Shown here piece after piece: positions 23,263 to 31,942 of a stretch of DNA of 64,000 nt. The DNA comes from Bacteroidaceae bacterium. Its GTDB lineage: Bacteria > Bacteroidota > Bacteroidia > Bacteroidales > Bacteroidaceae. How positions within the stretch are numbered: the stretch's first letter is position 1; every line of letters starts with the position of its first letter. A model generated the notes under the pieces. The model made no database searches. It saw only the letters and a program-made list of their open reading frames with translations, and was not told the DNA's origin. The position numbers and the translations under genes were made by a program. The stretch is taken from contig JAUUPT010000015.1 of assembly GCA_030843315.1 (NCBI GenBank), positions 5,666 through 69,665 of the forward strand. Reading direction: 5' to 3'.

Positions 23263-25044
23263 TTACGATTTTCCATTGGCTTTCATATACTGTATGGGCG
23301 TAAGTCCGAATATCCTATAGAATGCACGATAAAAAGTAACGTAGCTATTGAAATTCGCTTCTTGAGCGATGCCATTGATAGAAAGAAACGGTTTTTCTTT
23401 CATCAGTTTCACAGCATACTCTACACGTAAACGGTTTAGGTAATCATTGACATTATTGGCATCGGCATACCGCTTCAGTAAGCGGGGAAGGTCATTCTTG
23501 TTAATATTGGATATACGCAACAAATCATCACGTCCAAAATTGGGCTGCAAGAAAAGATTTTGCTCTAACAGCAGGCGTTCCATCCGCATAAAAAGAGTAT
23601 ACCCCAAAGAAGAGTCTGTCTTAGAGAAAGTACCCCCAACGGAGTCAGAAACAGTTTTGGCAGGGGCATCCGGGGCAGAGCCAATCGAATCTTTACCACC
23701 AGTTTCGACAGAGGTCACCGAAGCCGAACCGACAAGAGCGGCCTCTAACTTTTCATATGTCTTGTGCAAATTCTCACGTTGCGCCAAGAGTTCGTCTATC
23801 TGTTTCACAGCAATACGGTTTCGCTTACGGCTCATTCGCAAGTTACACCAGATAACTCCTAGTAGAGCAGACATCAGAACAATAATCACACCCGAACCGG
23901 CCAGCATAAAACTGCGATGTTGTGCCAACGTACGCGTTTTCGCCAGTTGCAATTCCTTTTCGTTCAGGCGGAAGACCGAGGCATACTCCTGTGCTCTACT
24001 TTCCTTTTCGCGACTGTACAGACTGTCCTGTAACACACTGATACGTAATTGGTAGGCATCAGCCTTGTCATAAAGTTGTAGACCACGGTATGCCTGTGCA
24101 TAACGATCCAACATAGTGTAGTAATGAAAGTTCACCGTGTCACCATGCCAGACAGAAGCAACAGTATCATTCAGTTGCAACGCCTCTCGATAGCGATGCG
24201 CTTCGAGCAGATAAGGAATAATTTCCTGCTTGTTTCGTGTGATATGGGCAAAATCTGTTTCCATGAAACAGTGATAGTATCCCTTCGCTTCGTCCGTTTT
24301 GCCTTCCTGCTGCAATAGATAAGCCATCTTGGAACAGACATAAGCCTGTTGTTGGTCGATGTATCCCGGAGGAGGTCCGGGCTTTCCTGTCATGTGGCGG
24401 ACAAGATTCTCGCGACGTCGGCCGATGTCAATAGCATCACTACGTCTGCCGTTGGTTATAAGCACTGTCATCAGTTCGCCGTAAGCTGTGGAAAGTTGCG
24501 CCATGACACGTATATCATCTATATCCTCCATCAGGGATATACTTGCGTTGAAAGCCTCCAACGCTTCATCCAGCCGATTCATGCCAGCATAAATACGTCC
24601 CATGACAAATAGCATCTCTCCTTCCTCGGCACGATTGTTTAGCCGACGTGCCAGGTCAACGACCTCCCGGCAAAGGCGGATTCCCTCTTCATACTTTCCC
24701 TGCCCCTCCAATGCACTTACCAGCAATGTTAGCATACGTAACTTGCGATGGGGAACCAGTCGCACCGAATCTGCCTCAAGAGCCCGAAGGGTGTATTTCT
24801 CTTTCAGCAGATTCTCATTTTTCACCTCGTAGCACATGGCACGAAGCATATCTATTTTGAAAGGTTCCATATCCGGCAGATGGCGCTGCTCGGCAGAGTC
24901 GAGCAATTGTAAGGCACGGTCGGGCGTACGAAGATGGATACTCTGTATATAGCGGTCATGAAGCAGACTGTCGGAGACAACTTCGTGTCCGGCACGGACA
25001 AATAAAGGAAACAGCAACAACAGTAGGGGAAGCAAATATTTCAT
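23263..25044 (-). CDS. Membrane-spanning TPR/AraC hybrid regulator
   Basis: A 593-residue protein: signal-like N-terminus (MKYLLPLLLLLFPLFVRAG), a TPR-rich periplasmic part to about residue 360, one membrane segment (SFMLAGSGVIIVLMSALLGV) near 385, a short coiled coil, a low-complexity Ser/Thr linker, and a C-terminal AraC helix-turn-helix (INGIAQEANFNSYVTFYRAF). It probably senses a periplasmic signal and binds DNA from the membrane. I use ATG 25044 and not 25068, because a TATCTTTGC promoter box ends exactly at 25068, so the earlier ATG would lie ahead of the transcript. Its target is unknown. Confidence 0.85.
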   Translation of the reverse strand: MKYLLPLLLLLFPLFVRAGHEVVSDSLLHDRYIQSIHLRTPDRALQLLDSAEQRHLPDMEPFKIDMLRAMCYEVKNENLLKEKYTLRALEADSVRLVPHRKLRMLTLLVSALEGQGKYEEGIRLCREVVDLARRLNNRAEEGEMLFVMGRIYAGMNRLDEALEAFNASISLMEDIDDIRVMAQLSTAYGELMTVLITNGRRSDAIDIGRRRENLVRHMTGKPGPPPGYIDQQQAYVCSKMAYLLQQEGKTDEAKGYYHCFMETDFAHITRNKQEIIPYLLEAHRYREALQLNDTVASVWHGDTVNFHYYTMLDRYAQAYRGLQLYDKADAYQLRISVLQDSLYSREKESRAQEYASVFRLNEKELQLAKTRTLAQHRSFMLAGSGVIIVLMSALLGVIWCNLRMSRKRNRIAVKQIDELLAQRENLHKTYEKLEAALVGSASVTSVETGGKDSIGSAPDAPAKTVSDSVGGTFSKTDSSLGYTLFMRMERLLLEQNLFLQPNFGRDDLLRISNINKNDLPRLLKRYADANNVNDYLNRLRVEYAVKLMKEKPFLSINGIAQEANFNSYVTFYRAFYRIFGLTPIQYMKANGKS

Positions 25045-25161
25045 ATCATGAAAAATTTTAATAGCCATGCAAAGATAATGAAAATTTATAAATCGCTTAC
25101 CTTTATATTTGCCGCTTTACAGTTATGAAAGCTTTAATCCTCCAAGAAGCCTGATATACAA

Positions 25162-25205
25162 CGAAAGAAAGAGGAATCTCATTGCTGATATTCCTCTTTC
25201 TTTCG
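25162..25205 (-). terminator. Long perfect hairpin after tRNA-His
   Basis: CGAAAGAAAGAGGAAT at 25162-25177 and its exact complement at 25190-25205 form a 16-bp stem with a 12-nt loop, starting 1 bp after the tRNA. On the - strand the distal arm is rich in T. It most likely ends the tRNA transcript or guides 3' processing. Confidence 0.7.
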
Positions 25206-25206
25206 G

Positions 25207-25281
25207 GGTGACTGATGGGACTCGAACCCACGACATTCAGAACCACAATCTGACGCTCTAACCAACTGAACTACAGTCACC
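25207..25281 (-). tRNA. trnH: tRNA-His (GTG)
   Basis: Read on the - strand, the sequence folds as a full cloverleaf. It has the extra G at -1 (25281) opposite C73, acceptor GTGACTG/CAGTCAC, a TA at 8-9, D arm GTTCAGTTGGTTAGAGC, anticodon arm CAGATTGTGGTTCTG with GTG in the loop, and T arm GTGGGTTCGAGTCCCAT. The encoded G-1 is the mark of tRNA-His. The CCA end is not encoded (CCC follows). A good promoter is found upstream and a hairpin downstream. Confidence 0.96.
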
Positions 25282-25307
25282 ATGTTAGTGCATTTCTTAA
25301 ATGCGGT

Positions 25308-25339
25308 GCAAAGATAGAGATATTCTTTAATATAGCAAA
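25308..25339 (-). promoter_or_regulatory. Promoter of tRNA-His
   Basis: On the - strand TTTG (complement of 25336-25339) and TATCTTTGC (complement of 25308-25316) are separated by 19 nt, the consensus Bacteroides layout. The predicted start lies about 20 nt before the tRNA 5' end. Confidence 0.8.
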
Positions 25340-25370
25340 GAATAGAGGAACTATTTTTGCCTTTTCGGTA

Positions 25371-26513
25371 TCATTTTTTATTCTCGTAGATATCTATATT
25401 GTGTTGCTGAAGGAGTTTCCGGGAGTTATCAGTAAAGATTTTCAGATGGTTACGAGCTTCTTGTGGTAAATTCTCCGAAGAAAGATATGCGGGATAAAGA
25501 ATGAAGTTTTTTTCTTTAGTAAGTTCGGGGCGGGCCGTCCATACAAGATCATATCCGCAGGAAGAAACGCGACAATAAGGAAAAGAAAATGGGGTACACT
25601 CTAATGCGGGGTCTTTACTTTGCCCGGAATAGCTGGGACGGATGGGTTGCGGCAGGGGGAACTTCTCCAGTTGCAGTGTAAAGATGAGGCCGCCGTCCGT
25701 GTTTAGATTGCTCATATTAGAAATGAAGTTTCCTAATGAGTAAACTACGACGTGCTGTCTGGTTCCGTCCGTACGGAGTTCCATCGGCTGAATGACGTGT
25801 GGATGCGAACCGATGATGTGCGTCACGCCTTGTTGGAATAGCCATTCGGTAAGTTCTTTCTGTTCACGGTTGGGCAGCGATTGATATTCTTCTCCCCAAT
25901 GCATACACGCAATGATGGCATCCGGCCGGCGGGCCCGGGCACTGCGGATATCTTGCAAGATGATGTCTTTGTCGATGTAATTTACGACATTGGGTGGGCT
26001 TACTTTGATTCCGTTAGTGCCATAAGTATAATTGAGTAAGGCGATGCGGAAACCATTTTTATGGATAAACAGAGGATAACGCTGCTTTTGTTCCGATGGG
26101 TTCCGGTAAGTTCCGGTGTACGGAATGTGCAGTGAGTCGAGCATCAGGATGGTACGCTCCAATCCTTTTTTGCCACGATCCAAGCAATGGTTGTTGGCAG
26201 TTACCAATATATCAAAACCGGCATCCTTGATGGCTTGCAGATATTCATCGGGTGCGCTGAATGCCGGGTATCCCCGATAAGGTTCTCCGGCCAAGGTCAC
26301 TTCCAGGTTCCCGATGGCAAGGTCGGCACGGGAGATCTGTTCCTTGACGAGGGAGAAACAAGGCGAGTAGTCATATCCGCCTTCAGAGGTACGTGCGGCA
26401 TCTATCTGCGCCTGGTGCTGCATCAGGTCACCAACAAATAATAGCGTAATCCTTTCTTGTGCAGAAAGGGTTACGCTATTCAGTATGGCAATAAAGGCTA
26501 TGAGCGCTTTCAT
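25371..26513 (-). CDS. Exported CapA-family metallophosphatase-like protein
   Basis: A 380-residue protein with a signal peptide (MKALIAFIAILNSVTLSAQ). The PGA_cap/CapA motifs are all present: LLFVGDLMQHQ near residue 26, IGNLEVTL, VTANNHCLDRG near 115, CMHWGEEY near 205 and IIGSHPHVIQP near 237, which hold the two metals. The family was named for poly-gamma-glutamate capsule synthesis, but most Bacteroides members have no proven substrate. I use ATG 26513, preceded by AGAGGT; the longer frame would run into folD. It starts 8 bp after folD and is probably read with it. Confidence 0.85.
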   Translation of the reverse strand: MKALIAFIAILNSVTLSAQERITLLFVGDLMQHQAQIDAARTSEGGYDYSPCFSLVKEQISRADLAIGNLEVTLAGEPYRGYPAFSAPDEYLQAIKDAGFDILVTANNHCLDRGKKGLERTILMLDSLHIPYTGTYRNPSEQKQRYPLFIHKNGFRIALLNYTYGTNGIKVSPPNVVNYIDKDIILQDIRSARARRPDAIIACMHWGEEYQSLPNREQKELTEWLFQQGVTHIIGSHPHVIQPMELRTDGTRQHVVVYSLGNFISNMSNLNTDGGLIFTLQLEKFPLPQPIRPSYSGQSKDPALECTPFSFPYCRVSSCGYDLVWTARPELTKEKNFILYPAYLSSENLPQEARNHLKIFTDNSRKLLQQHNIDIYENKK

Positions 26514-26521
26514 TACCTCTC

Positions 26522-27403
26522 TTATTGGTAGATAGCTTTTTTGCCTGCCAACAATGTATTTTTCATCAAAGAAACGATGGTCATCGGTCCTACACCACCC
26601 GGCACGGGAGTGATGAATGAACACTTCGGGGCAATCTCATCAAACTTCACGTCGCCGGTCAGTTTGAATCCAGACTTCTTCGTAGCATCCGGCACGCGGG
26701 TAGTGCCCACGTCGATAACGACTGCACCTTCCTTCACCATCTCTGCTTTTACAAAGTTGGGCTGTCCCAGGGCGGCGATGATAATATCGGCTTCCTGGCA
26801 CTCTTTCACCAAATCCTTGCTGCGGCTGTGGCAAACGGTTACGGTGGCATCACCGGGATATGCTTTCTGCATCATGAGGGCGGCCATCGGCTTGCCCACG
26901 ATATTGCTGCGTCCCAATACCACGCATTTCTTGCCGGAAGTTTCTATCTCATATCTCTTCAACAGTTCAAGAATACCGTTGGGAGTGGCAGATACATAGC
27001 AAGGCAGTCCGATAGACATACGCCCTACGTTGATAGGATGGAAACCGTCTACATCTTTGCGGTAGTCGATGGTTTCAATGACCTTCTGCTCCGAAATATG
27101 TTTGGGTAAAGGAAGCTGTACGATGAAACCGTCCACGTCTGCATCCTCGTTCAACTCGCGTACCTTGGCAAGCAACTCTTCTTCGGTTACATCTACTTCG
27201 TAGCGGATGAGGGATGACTTGAATCCACAGACTTCACAAGCTTTTACTTTAGAAGCGACATACGTTTCGCTACCCCCATCGTGTCCTACGAGAATGGCGG
27301 CCAGATGCGGACGTTTGCCTCCGCGTGCCACTATCTCGGCTACTTCTGCTGCAATCTCCAGTTTTACTTGCTCCGAGATTGCTTTTCCATCTATTAGTGT
27401 CAT
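26522..27403 (-). CDS. folD: Methylenetetrahydrofolate dehydrogenase/cyclohydrolase FolD
   Basis: A 293-residue enzyme with the FolD signatures: ETYVASKVKACEVCGF near residue 46 (the catalytic Tyr-Lys pair), DVDGFIVQLPLP near 92, CVVLGRSNIVGKPMA near 159 and ITPVPGGVGPMTI near 265. It converts methylene-THF through methenyl-THF to 10-formyl-THF in the cytoplasm, supplying purine synthesis and Met-tRNA formylation. It follows ffh by 6 bp and precedes the CapA-like gene by 8 bp, so the three form an operon on the - strand. Confidence 0.97.
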   Translation of the reverse strand: MTLIDGKAISEQVKLEIAAEVAEIVARGGKRPHLAAILVGHDGGSETYVASKVKACEVCGFKSSLIRYEVDVTEEELLAKVRELNEDADVDGFIVQLPLPKHISEQKVIETIDYRKDVDGFHPINVGRMSIGLPCYVSATPNGILELLKRYEIETSGKKCVVLGRSNIVGKPMAALMMQKAYPGDATVTVCHSRSKDLVKECQEADIIIAALGQPNFVKAEMVKEGAVVIDVGTTRVPDATKKSGFKLTGDVKFDEIAPKCSFITPVPGGVGPMTIVSLMKNTLLAGKKAIYQ

Positions 27404-27409
27404 ATCGTA

Positions 27410-28732
27410 TTATTTTTTCATTTTCGGCATCATCTTGCCCATCTTGCTGCCGGTCACCATCTTCATCATCTTGCGAGTCTGGTCGAATTGTTTCAGCAAG
27501 CGGTTCACTTCTTGAATATTCGTACCGCTACCTTTGGCGATGCGTTGGCGGCGCGAGCCGTTCAATATGGCAGGATTGCTGCGCTCTTCGGGAGTCATGG
27601 AGTAGATAATGGCTTCGATGCTTTTGAAAGCGTTGTCGTCAATATCGATGTCTTTGATAGCCTTGCCCACACCCGGTATCATGGATGCCAGGTCTTTCAG
27701 GTTACCCATTTTCTTTATTTGGGCTATCTGGCTGAGGAAGTCGTTGAAGTCGAACTGGTTCTTGGCAATCTTCTTTTGCAGGCGTTTGGCTTCTTCTTCA
27801 TCGTATTGCTCCTGTGCACGTTCTACCAAAGAAACGATGTCACCCATACCGAGGATACGGTCTGCCATACGTGAAGGGTGGAACTGGTCGATAGCGTCCA
27901 GCTTTTCGCCCGTACCCACGAACTTAATCGGCTTGTTCACTACCGAACGGATAGAAAGAGCGGCACCACCGCGGGTATCACCGTCCAACTTCGTCAGTAC
28001 CACACCGTTGAAGTCGAGGCGTTCGTTGAATTCCTTGGCTGTGTTCACTGCATCCTGACCGGTCATGGAGTCCACCACGAACAAAATTTCGTTCGGGTTG
28101 ATGGCCTTCTTGATGGCAGCTATTTCGTTCATCATCTCCTCGTCCACCGCCAGACGGCCGGCTGTATCGACGATTACCAAATCATAACCTTTGGCTTTGG
28201 CTTCCTGGATGGCGTTCTGGGCGATGCTTACCGGGTCTTTGCTATCCGGTTCAGAGTACATCGGAACGTCAATCTGCTCGGCCAGCACACGCAACTGCTC
28301 TACGGCGGCAGGACGATATATGTCGCAAGCTACCAGTAACGGTTTGCGGTTCTTTTTGCTCTTTAGCATGCGGGCCAGCTTTCCAGAGAAAGTGGTCTTA
28401 CCGGAACCTTGCAGACCGGACATCAGGATAACGGCGGGTTTGGAGTCGATATCGATTTCTGCAGTCTCACCGCCCATGAGTTGGGTCAGTTCGTCATGCA
28501 CTATCTTTACCATCAACTCGCTGGGTTTTACGGCAGTCAGCACGTTCTGTCCCATCGCTTTCTCCTTAACGGTATCGGTGAATGTTTTGGCTACTTTGTA
28601 GTTTACGTCGGCATCCAGAAGTGCTTTGCGCACGTCCTTCAAGGTTTCTGCAACGTTGATTTCGGTGATTTTGCCTTCACCTTTCAAGATTTTAAACGAC
28701 CTCTCAAGTCTTTCGCTTAAATTATCGAACAT
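27410..28732 (-). CDS. ffh: Signal recognition particle protein Ffh
   Basis: A 440-residue GTPase with the N-domain, the G-domain (LQGSGKTTFSGKLARML near residue 109, DTAGRLAVDEEMM near 190, TKLDGDTRGG near 247) and the Met-rich M-domain at the end (MTPEERSNPAILNGSRRQRIAKGSG, then KMMKMVTGSKMGKMM). It binds signal sequences at the ribosome and with FtsY brings membrane proteins to the translocon. First gene of the ffh-folD-capA-like group. Its upstream 56 bp hold only A+T-rich repeat words. Confidence 0.97.
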   Translation of the reverse strand: MFDNLSERLERSFKILKGEGKITEINVAETLKDVRKALLDADVNYKVAKTFTDTVKEKAMGQNVLTAVKPSELMVKIVHDELTQLMGGETAEIDIDSKPAVILMSGLQGSGKTTFSGKLARMLKSKKNRKPLLVACDIYRPAAVEQLRVLAEQIDVPMYSEPDSKDPVSIAQNAIQEAKAKGYDLVIVDTAGRLAVDEEMMNEIAAIKKAINPNEILFVVDSMTGQDAVNTAKEFNERLDFNGVVLTKLDGDTRGGAALSIRSVVNKPIKFVGTGEKLDAIDQFHPSRMADRILGMGDIVSLVERAQEQYDEEEAKRLQKKIAKNQFDFNDFLSQIAQIKKMGNLKDLASMIPGVGKAIKDIDIDDNAFKSIEAIIYSMTPEERSNPAILNGSRRQRIAKGSGTNIQEVNRLLKQFDQTRKMMKMVTGSKMGKMMPKMKK

Positions 28733-28788
28733 AGTATTTAATTACAATTACTAATTTACTAATTACAAATTACTTCTGTCAGAGAGTT

Positions 28789-30789
28789 TTAGCTATTCAT
28801 GCTCATCAGGAATTCGTCGTTGTCTCTGGTCTTTTCCATGCGGTCTCTTACGAAGTTCATTGCTTCTATCGGATTCATGTCGGCAAGGTATTTACGCAGA
28901 ATCCACATACGATCCAAAGTCTGCTTGTCTTGCAGCAGGTCGTCGCGGCGGGTGCTCGATGCAACGATGTTGACGGCAGGGAAGATACGCTTGTTGGACA
29001 GGTTGCGGTCGAGTTGTAACTCCATGTTACCTGTACCCTTGAACTCTTCGAAGATAACTTCGTCCATCTTGGAGCCGGTATCGATCAGTGCAGTGGCAAG
29101 GATGGTCAGTGAACCGCCGCCTTCAATGTTACGTGCAGCACCGAAGAAGCGTTTGGGCTTATGCAGTGCATTGGCATCCACACCACCTGAAAGCACTTTG
29201 CCCGAAGCGGGGGATACAGTGTTGTAAGCACGTGCCAGACGGGTGATAGAGTCAAGGAAGATAACGACGTCGTGTCCGCATTCTACCATTCGTTTGGCTT
29301 TTTCGAGAACGATGCCTGCAATCTTCACGTGGCGTTCTGCCGGTTCGTCGAAAGTAGAAGCAATCACTTCGGCATTTACGGTGCGTGCCATGTCGGTTAC
29401 TTCTTCCGGGCGCTCGTCTATGAGCAGCATTATCATGTAAACTTCCGGGTGATTGGCTGCAATGGCATTGGCGATATCTTTCATCAAGATGGTCTTACCG
29501 GTTTTGGGCTGTGCCACAATCAAGGCACGCTGACCTTTACCGATAGGAGCGAAGAGATCGACCACGCGGGCAGACATAGAGTCGGAATAACCTCCTCTGC
29601 AAAGATTGAACTTCTCATCGGGGAAGAGCGGGGTAAGATGCTCAAAAGGTACACGGTCGCGGACAAAAGCCGGATCGCGTCCATTGATTTTGGACACCTT
29701 TACCAGTGGAAAATATTTTTCACCTTCTTTGGGCGGACGGATCACACCTTCTACCACATCGCCGGTTTTCAGGCCGAAGAGCTTGATTTGCGATTGTGAT
29801 ACATAGATATCGTCCGGTGAAGAAAGGTAGTTATAATCGGATGAACGGAGAAAACCATAGCCGTCCTGCATGATTTCCAGTACACCGGTTCCGGTGAGGA
29901 TATCATCGAACTCATAAGCCTTTTCACGCTCTATCGTTTTGCGTTGTTCAGGAACGGGAGTATAGTTCTCATTGGCATTGTACGGTTGAGCAGGGCGTTG
30001 AGGCTGTACAGCGGCAGGGCGTTGCTGGTAACCGGCACGATTATTATTATTGTTATTGTTTTCGCGCGGGCGCAGACGCGGACGCTGTTGTTGCTGCTGT
30101 GAGTGTTGTTCGGCGGGTGCGACAGGAGTTTCGGCTTTGGTAGCTTCGAATTTGCCGATGAGTTCAGAAGGTAATTCTATCTTTTCAGTCGGCAGGTCTT
30201 CAATCGGAATGAAGTCGTCTTCTACTTCTGCCAGGATAGGGCTTTCATCCGGTACGATCTCTTTGGGAGCTTTGGTTTCTACCTTGGCAGACTTCGGCTC
30301 GAAGTTCAATTCCGGTTCTGCAATTGCCGGAGTTTCCTGTTCCGTAACTTCAGCAGTTTCTTCTTTCACTTTGCGCGGACGTCCCGGTTTACGTTTCGGG
30401 GCGGAAGCCGGCTTCTCGGAAGTAGCAGCAGCAGCGGCGGTTGCCGTAGCCGGTTCTTTGGGAGTAACTACTTTGGGCTGCTCTTTGGGTGTTTCCTCAG
30501 TTTTGGGTTTGGTGAGGTCGCCATTTTTGTTAGCAGAGAATACTTTGTCGTTATTTTCTTTCTTTACAGTCACTCGCGAACGCTTTTGTTTGTTGTCTCC
30601 TCCTTTGCGCTCTTCTTTCAGTTTGTCGGCGGCTACTTTCTTGGTAGCTCCGGCAATGGCTTGTTCATCGAGTATTTTATAAACAAGTTCTTCTTTTTTA
30701 AGTGATTCTGTTTTCTTTATACCCAGTTCTTGGGCAATAGTTTGCAGTTCCGACAAATTCTTGTCGTTCAGTTGAATGATGTTATACAT
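28789..30789 (-). CDS. rho: Transcription termination factor Rho with long disordered insert
   Basis: A 666-residue Rho, far longer than the 419 residues of E. coli. Residues 1-45 are the usual N-terminal helix bundle (MYNIIQLNDKNLSELQTIA). About 50-290 form a low-complexity charged region with runs of Lys/Glu/Pro, Gln and Asn. The RNA-binding cold-shock part starts near 295 (GVLEIMQDGYGFLRSSDYN), and the ATPase follows with VAQPKTGKT near 430 and LIDERPEEVTD. The insert is typical for Bacteroides, where it has been linked to Rho condensates and gut fitness. I use ATG 30789; the longer frame has no support. A TTACCTTTGC box at 30978 gives a leader of about 180 nt. Confidence 0.95.
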   Translation of the reverse strand: MYNIIQLNDKNLSELQTIAQELGIKKTESLKKEELVYKILDEQAIAGATKKVAADKLKEERKGGDNKQKRSRVTVKKENNDKVFSANKNGDLTKPKTEETPKEQPKVVTPKEPATATAAAAATSEKPASAPKRKPGRPRKVKEETAEVTEQETPAIAEPELNFEPKSAKVETKAPKEIVPDESPILAEVEDDFIPIEDLPTEKIELPSELIGKFEATKAETPVAPAEQHSQQQQQRPRLRPRENNNNNNNRAGYQQRPAAVQPQRPAQPYNANENYTPVPEQRKTIEREKAYEFDDILTGTGVLEIMQDGYGFLRSSDYNYLSSPDDIYVSQSQIKLFGLKTGDVVEGVIRPPKEGEKYFPLVKVSKINGRDPAFVRDRVPFEHLTPLFPDEKFNLCRGGYSDSMSARVVDLFAPIGKGQRALIVAQPKTGKTILMKDIANAIAANHPEVYMIMLLIDERPEEVTDMARTVNAEVIASTFDEPAERHVKIAGIVLEKAKRMVECGHDVVIFLDSITRLARAYNTVSPASGKVLSGGVDANALHKPKRFFGAARNIEGGGSLTILATALIDTGSKMDEVIFEEFKGTGNMELQLDRNLSNKRIFPAVNIVASSTRRDDLLQDKQTLDRMWILRKYLADMNPIEAMNFVRDRMEKTRDNDEFLMSMNS

Positions 30790-31047
30790 ACAGTATATGT
30801 GTGAATGGTTTAATATTTTTCGTTTGAAAAGGCACAAATGCGCAGTTGTATATGTCGTCTGGAACAACTTTGGCAGGTTTGCCTTGTAATTTATGATTTA
30901 TGGGATATTTATTATTGAACCGGAAATCTGGTTAACAATTCTTGCCGCAGCAGGAAGTCGCAGAATGTTTCAACGGCGCAAAGGTAATAAATATTTTTGG
31001 TTTCATAAATAAATTGCCCTTTTTTCAATTTAAAACTTTACCTTTGC
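30790..31047. promoter_or_regulatory. Divergent promoters of rho and the ferredoxin gene; long rho leader
   Basis: The box TACCTTTGC is found twice, once per strand: complement of 30978-30986 for rho and 31039-31047 for the EFR1-type gene (ATG 52 bp on). The rho leader, about 30790-30970, has no ORF of note and several GC-poor stretches; it could hold Rho-use sites for autoregulation, as known for rho genes elsewhere. I see no known riboswitch. Confidence 0.6.
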
Positions 31048-31098
31048 CTTAAAAGAGAAGGTAAATTATCCTTTGGCATTAAATAAAAGCATTAATTT

Positions 31099-31932
31099 AT
31101 GAATATAGATGAAGCGCGCCTGATAACGTTTTCACCCACTTGTACTTCTAAACAAGTAGGCAAGGCAATTGTTCGCGGCACGGGAATTTCTTCTGTGACA
31201 GAAATGGACCTTACTTTGAAAGTCTCTGCCGACCAGGAAGTTCCGGCAAATACTTTAGCTGTTATTACAGTGCCCGTTTATGGCGGGCATGTGGCTCCGT
31301 TGGCGTTGGAGCGGATGAAGAACCTTCATTCGGACGGTGCACCTGCCGTGATAGTAGTGGTCTATGGAAACCGGGCTTACGAAAAGGCGTTGACCGACTT
31401 GGATGCTTTTGTTACCGAACGCGGTTTCAAGGTGATTGCGGGAGCTACTTTCGTTGGAGAGCATTCGTTTAGTAATGACAAATATCCGGTAGCTGCCGGT
31501 CGTCCCGATGTCGATGACTTGGAGTATGCAGCGCTTTTCGGCGAAAAGATACGCACCAAGATTGCTGCCGCCACTGATATGGAAAAACTGTATGGAGTGG
31601 ATGTGTCGCGTATTCAGCGTCCTCGTCAACCCTTCTTCCCCTTGCTTCGCTTTCTGCGCAAGGTTGTTCAATTGCGTAAGAGTGGCGTTCCCACCCCGGT
31701 CACTCCGAAGGTGGATGCCGAACGTTGCACGCATTGCGGATATTGTGCGATGCATTGCCCCACGGGTGCCATCTTGAAAGGGGATGAATGCAATACGATT
31801 ACCGAGAAATGTATCCGATGCTGTGCTTGCGTAAAAGGATGCCCGCAGAAAGCACGCACTTACGATACGCCGTTTGTTGTATTGCTGGCGGATTGTTTCA
31901 AGAGGCAGAAAGAAGACAGGATTATTATTTAG
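31099..31932 (+). CDS. EFR1-family flavodoxin-ferredoxin protein
   Basis: A 277-residue protein. The first 165 residues look like a flavodoxin-like domain (FSPTCTSKQVGKAIVRG at the phosphate loop, then VITVPVYGGHVAP and VIVVVYGNRAY). The end has two [4Fe-4S] motifs near residues 213 and 240, CTHCGYCAMHCPTG and CIRCCACVKGCPQKA. Such proteins are presumed to move electrons between flavin and Fe-S partners in anaerobes; the partner is not known. Promoter TACCTTTGC at 31039. It ends 10 bp before the end of tilS, which is convergent. Confidence 0.85.
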   Translation: MNIDEARLITFSPTCTSKQVGKAIVRGTGISSVTEMDLTLKVSADQEVPANTLAVITVPVYGGHVAPLALERMKNLHSDGAPAVIVVVYGNRAYEKALTDLDAFVTERGFKVIAGATFVGEHSFSNDKYPVAAGRPDVDDLEYAALFGEKIRTKIAAATDMEKLYGVDVSRIQRPRQPFFPLLRFLRKVVQLRKSGVPTPVTPKVDAERCTHCGYCAMHCPTGAILKGDECNTITEKCIRCCACVKGCPQKARTYDTPFVVLLADCFKRQKEDRIII

Positions 31933-31942
31933 TGATAACTTA

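Noticed and set aside
26514..26624. Longer N-terminus of the CapA-like gene
   Set aside because: It would overlap folD, while ATG 26513 gives a clean signal peptide and a ribosome binding site.
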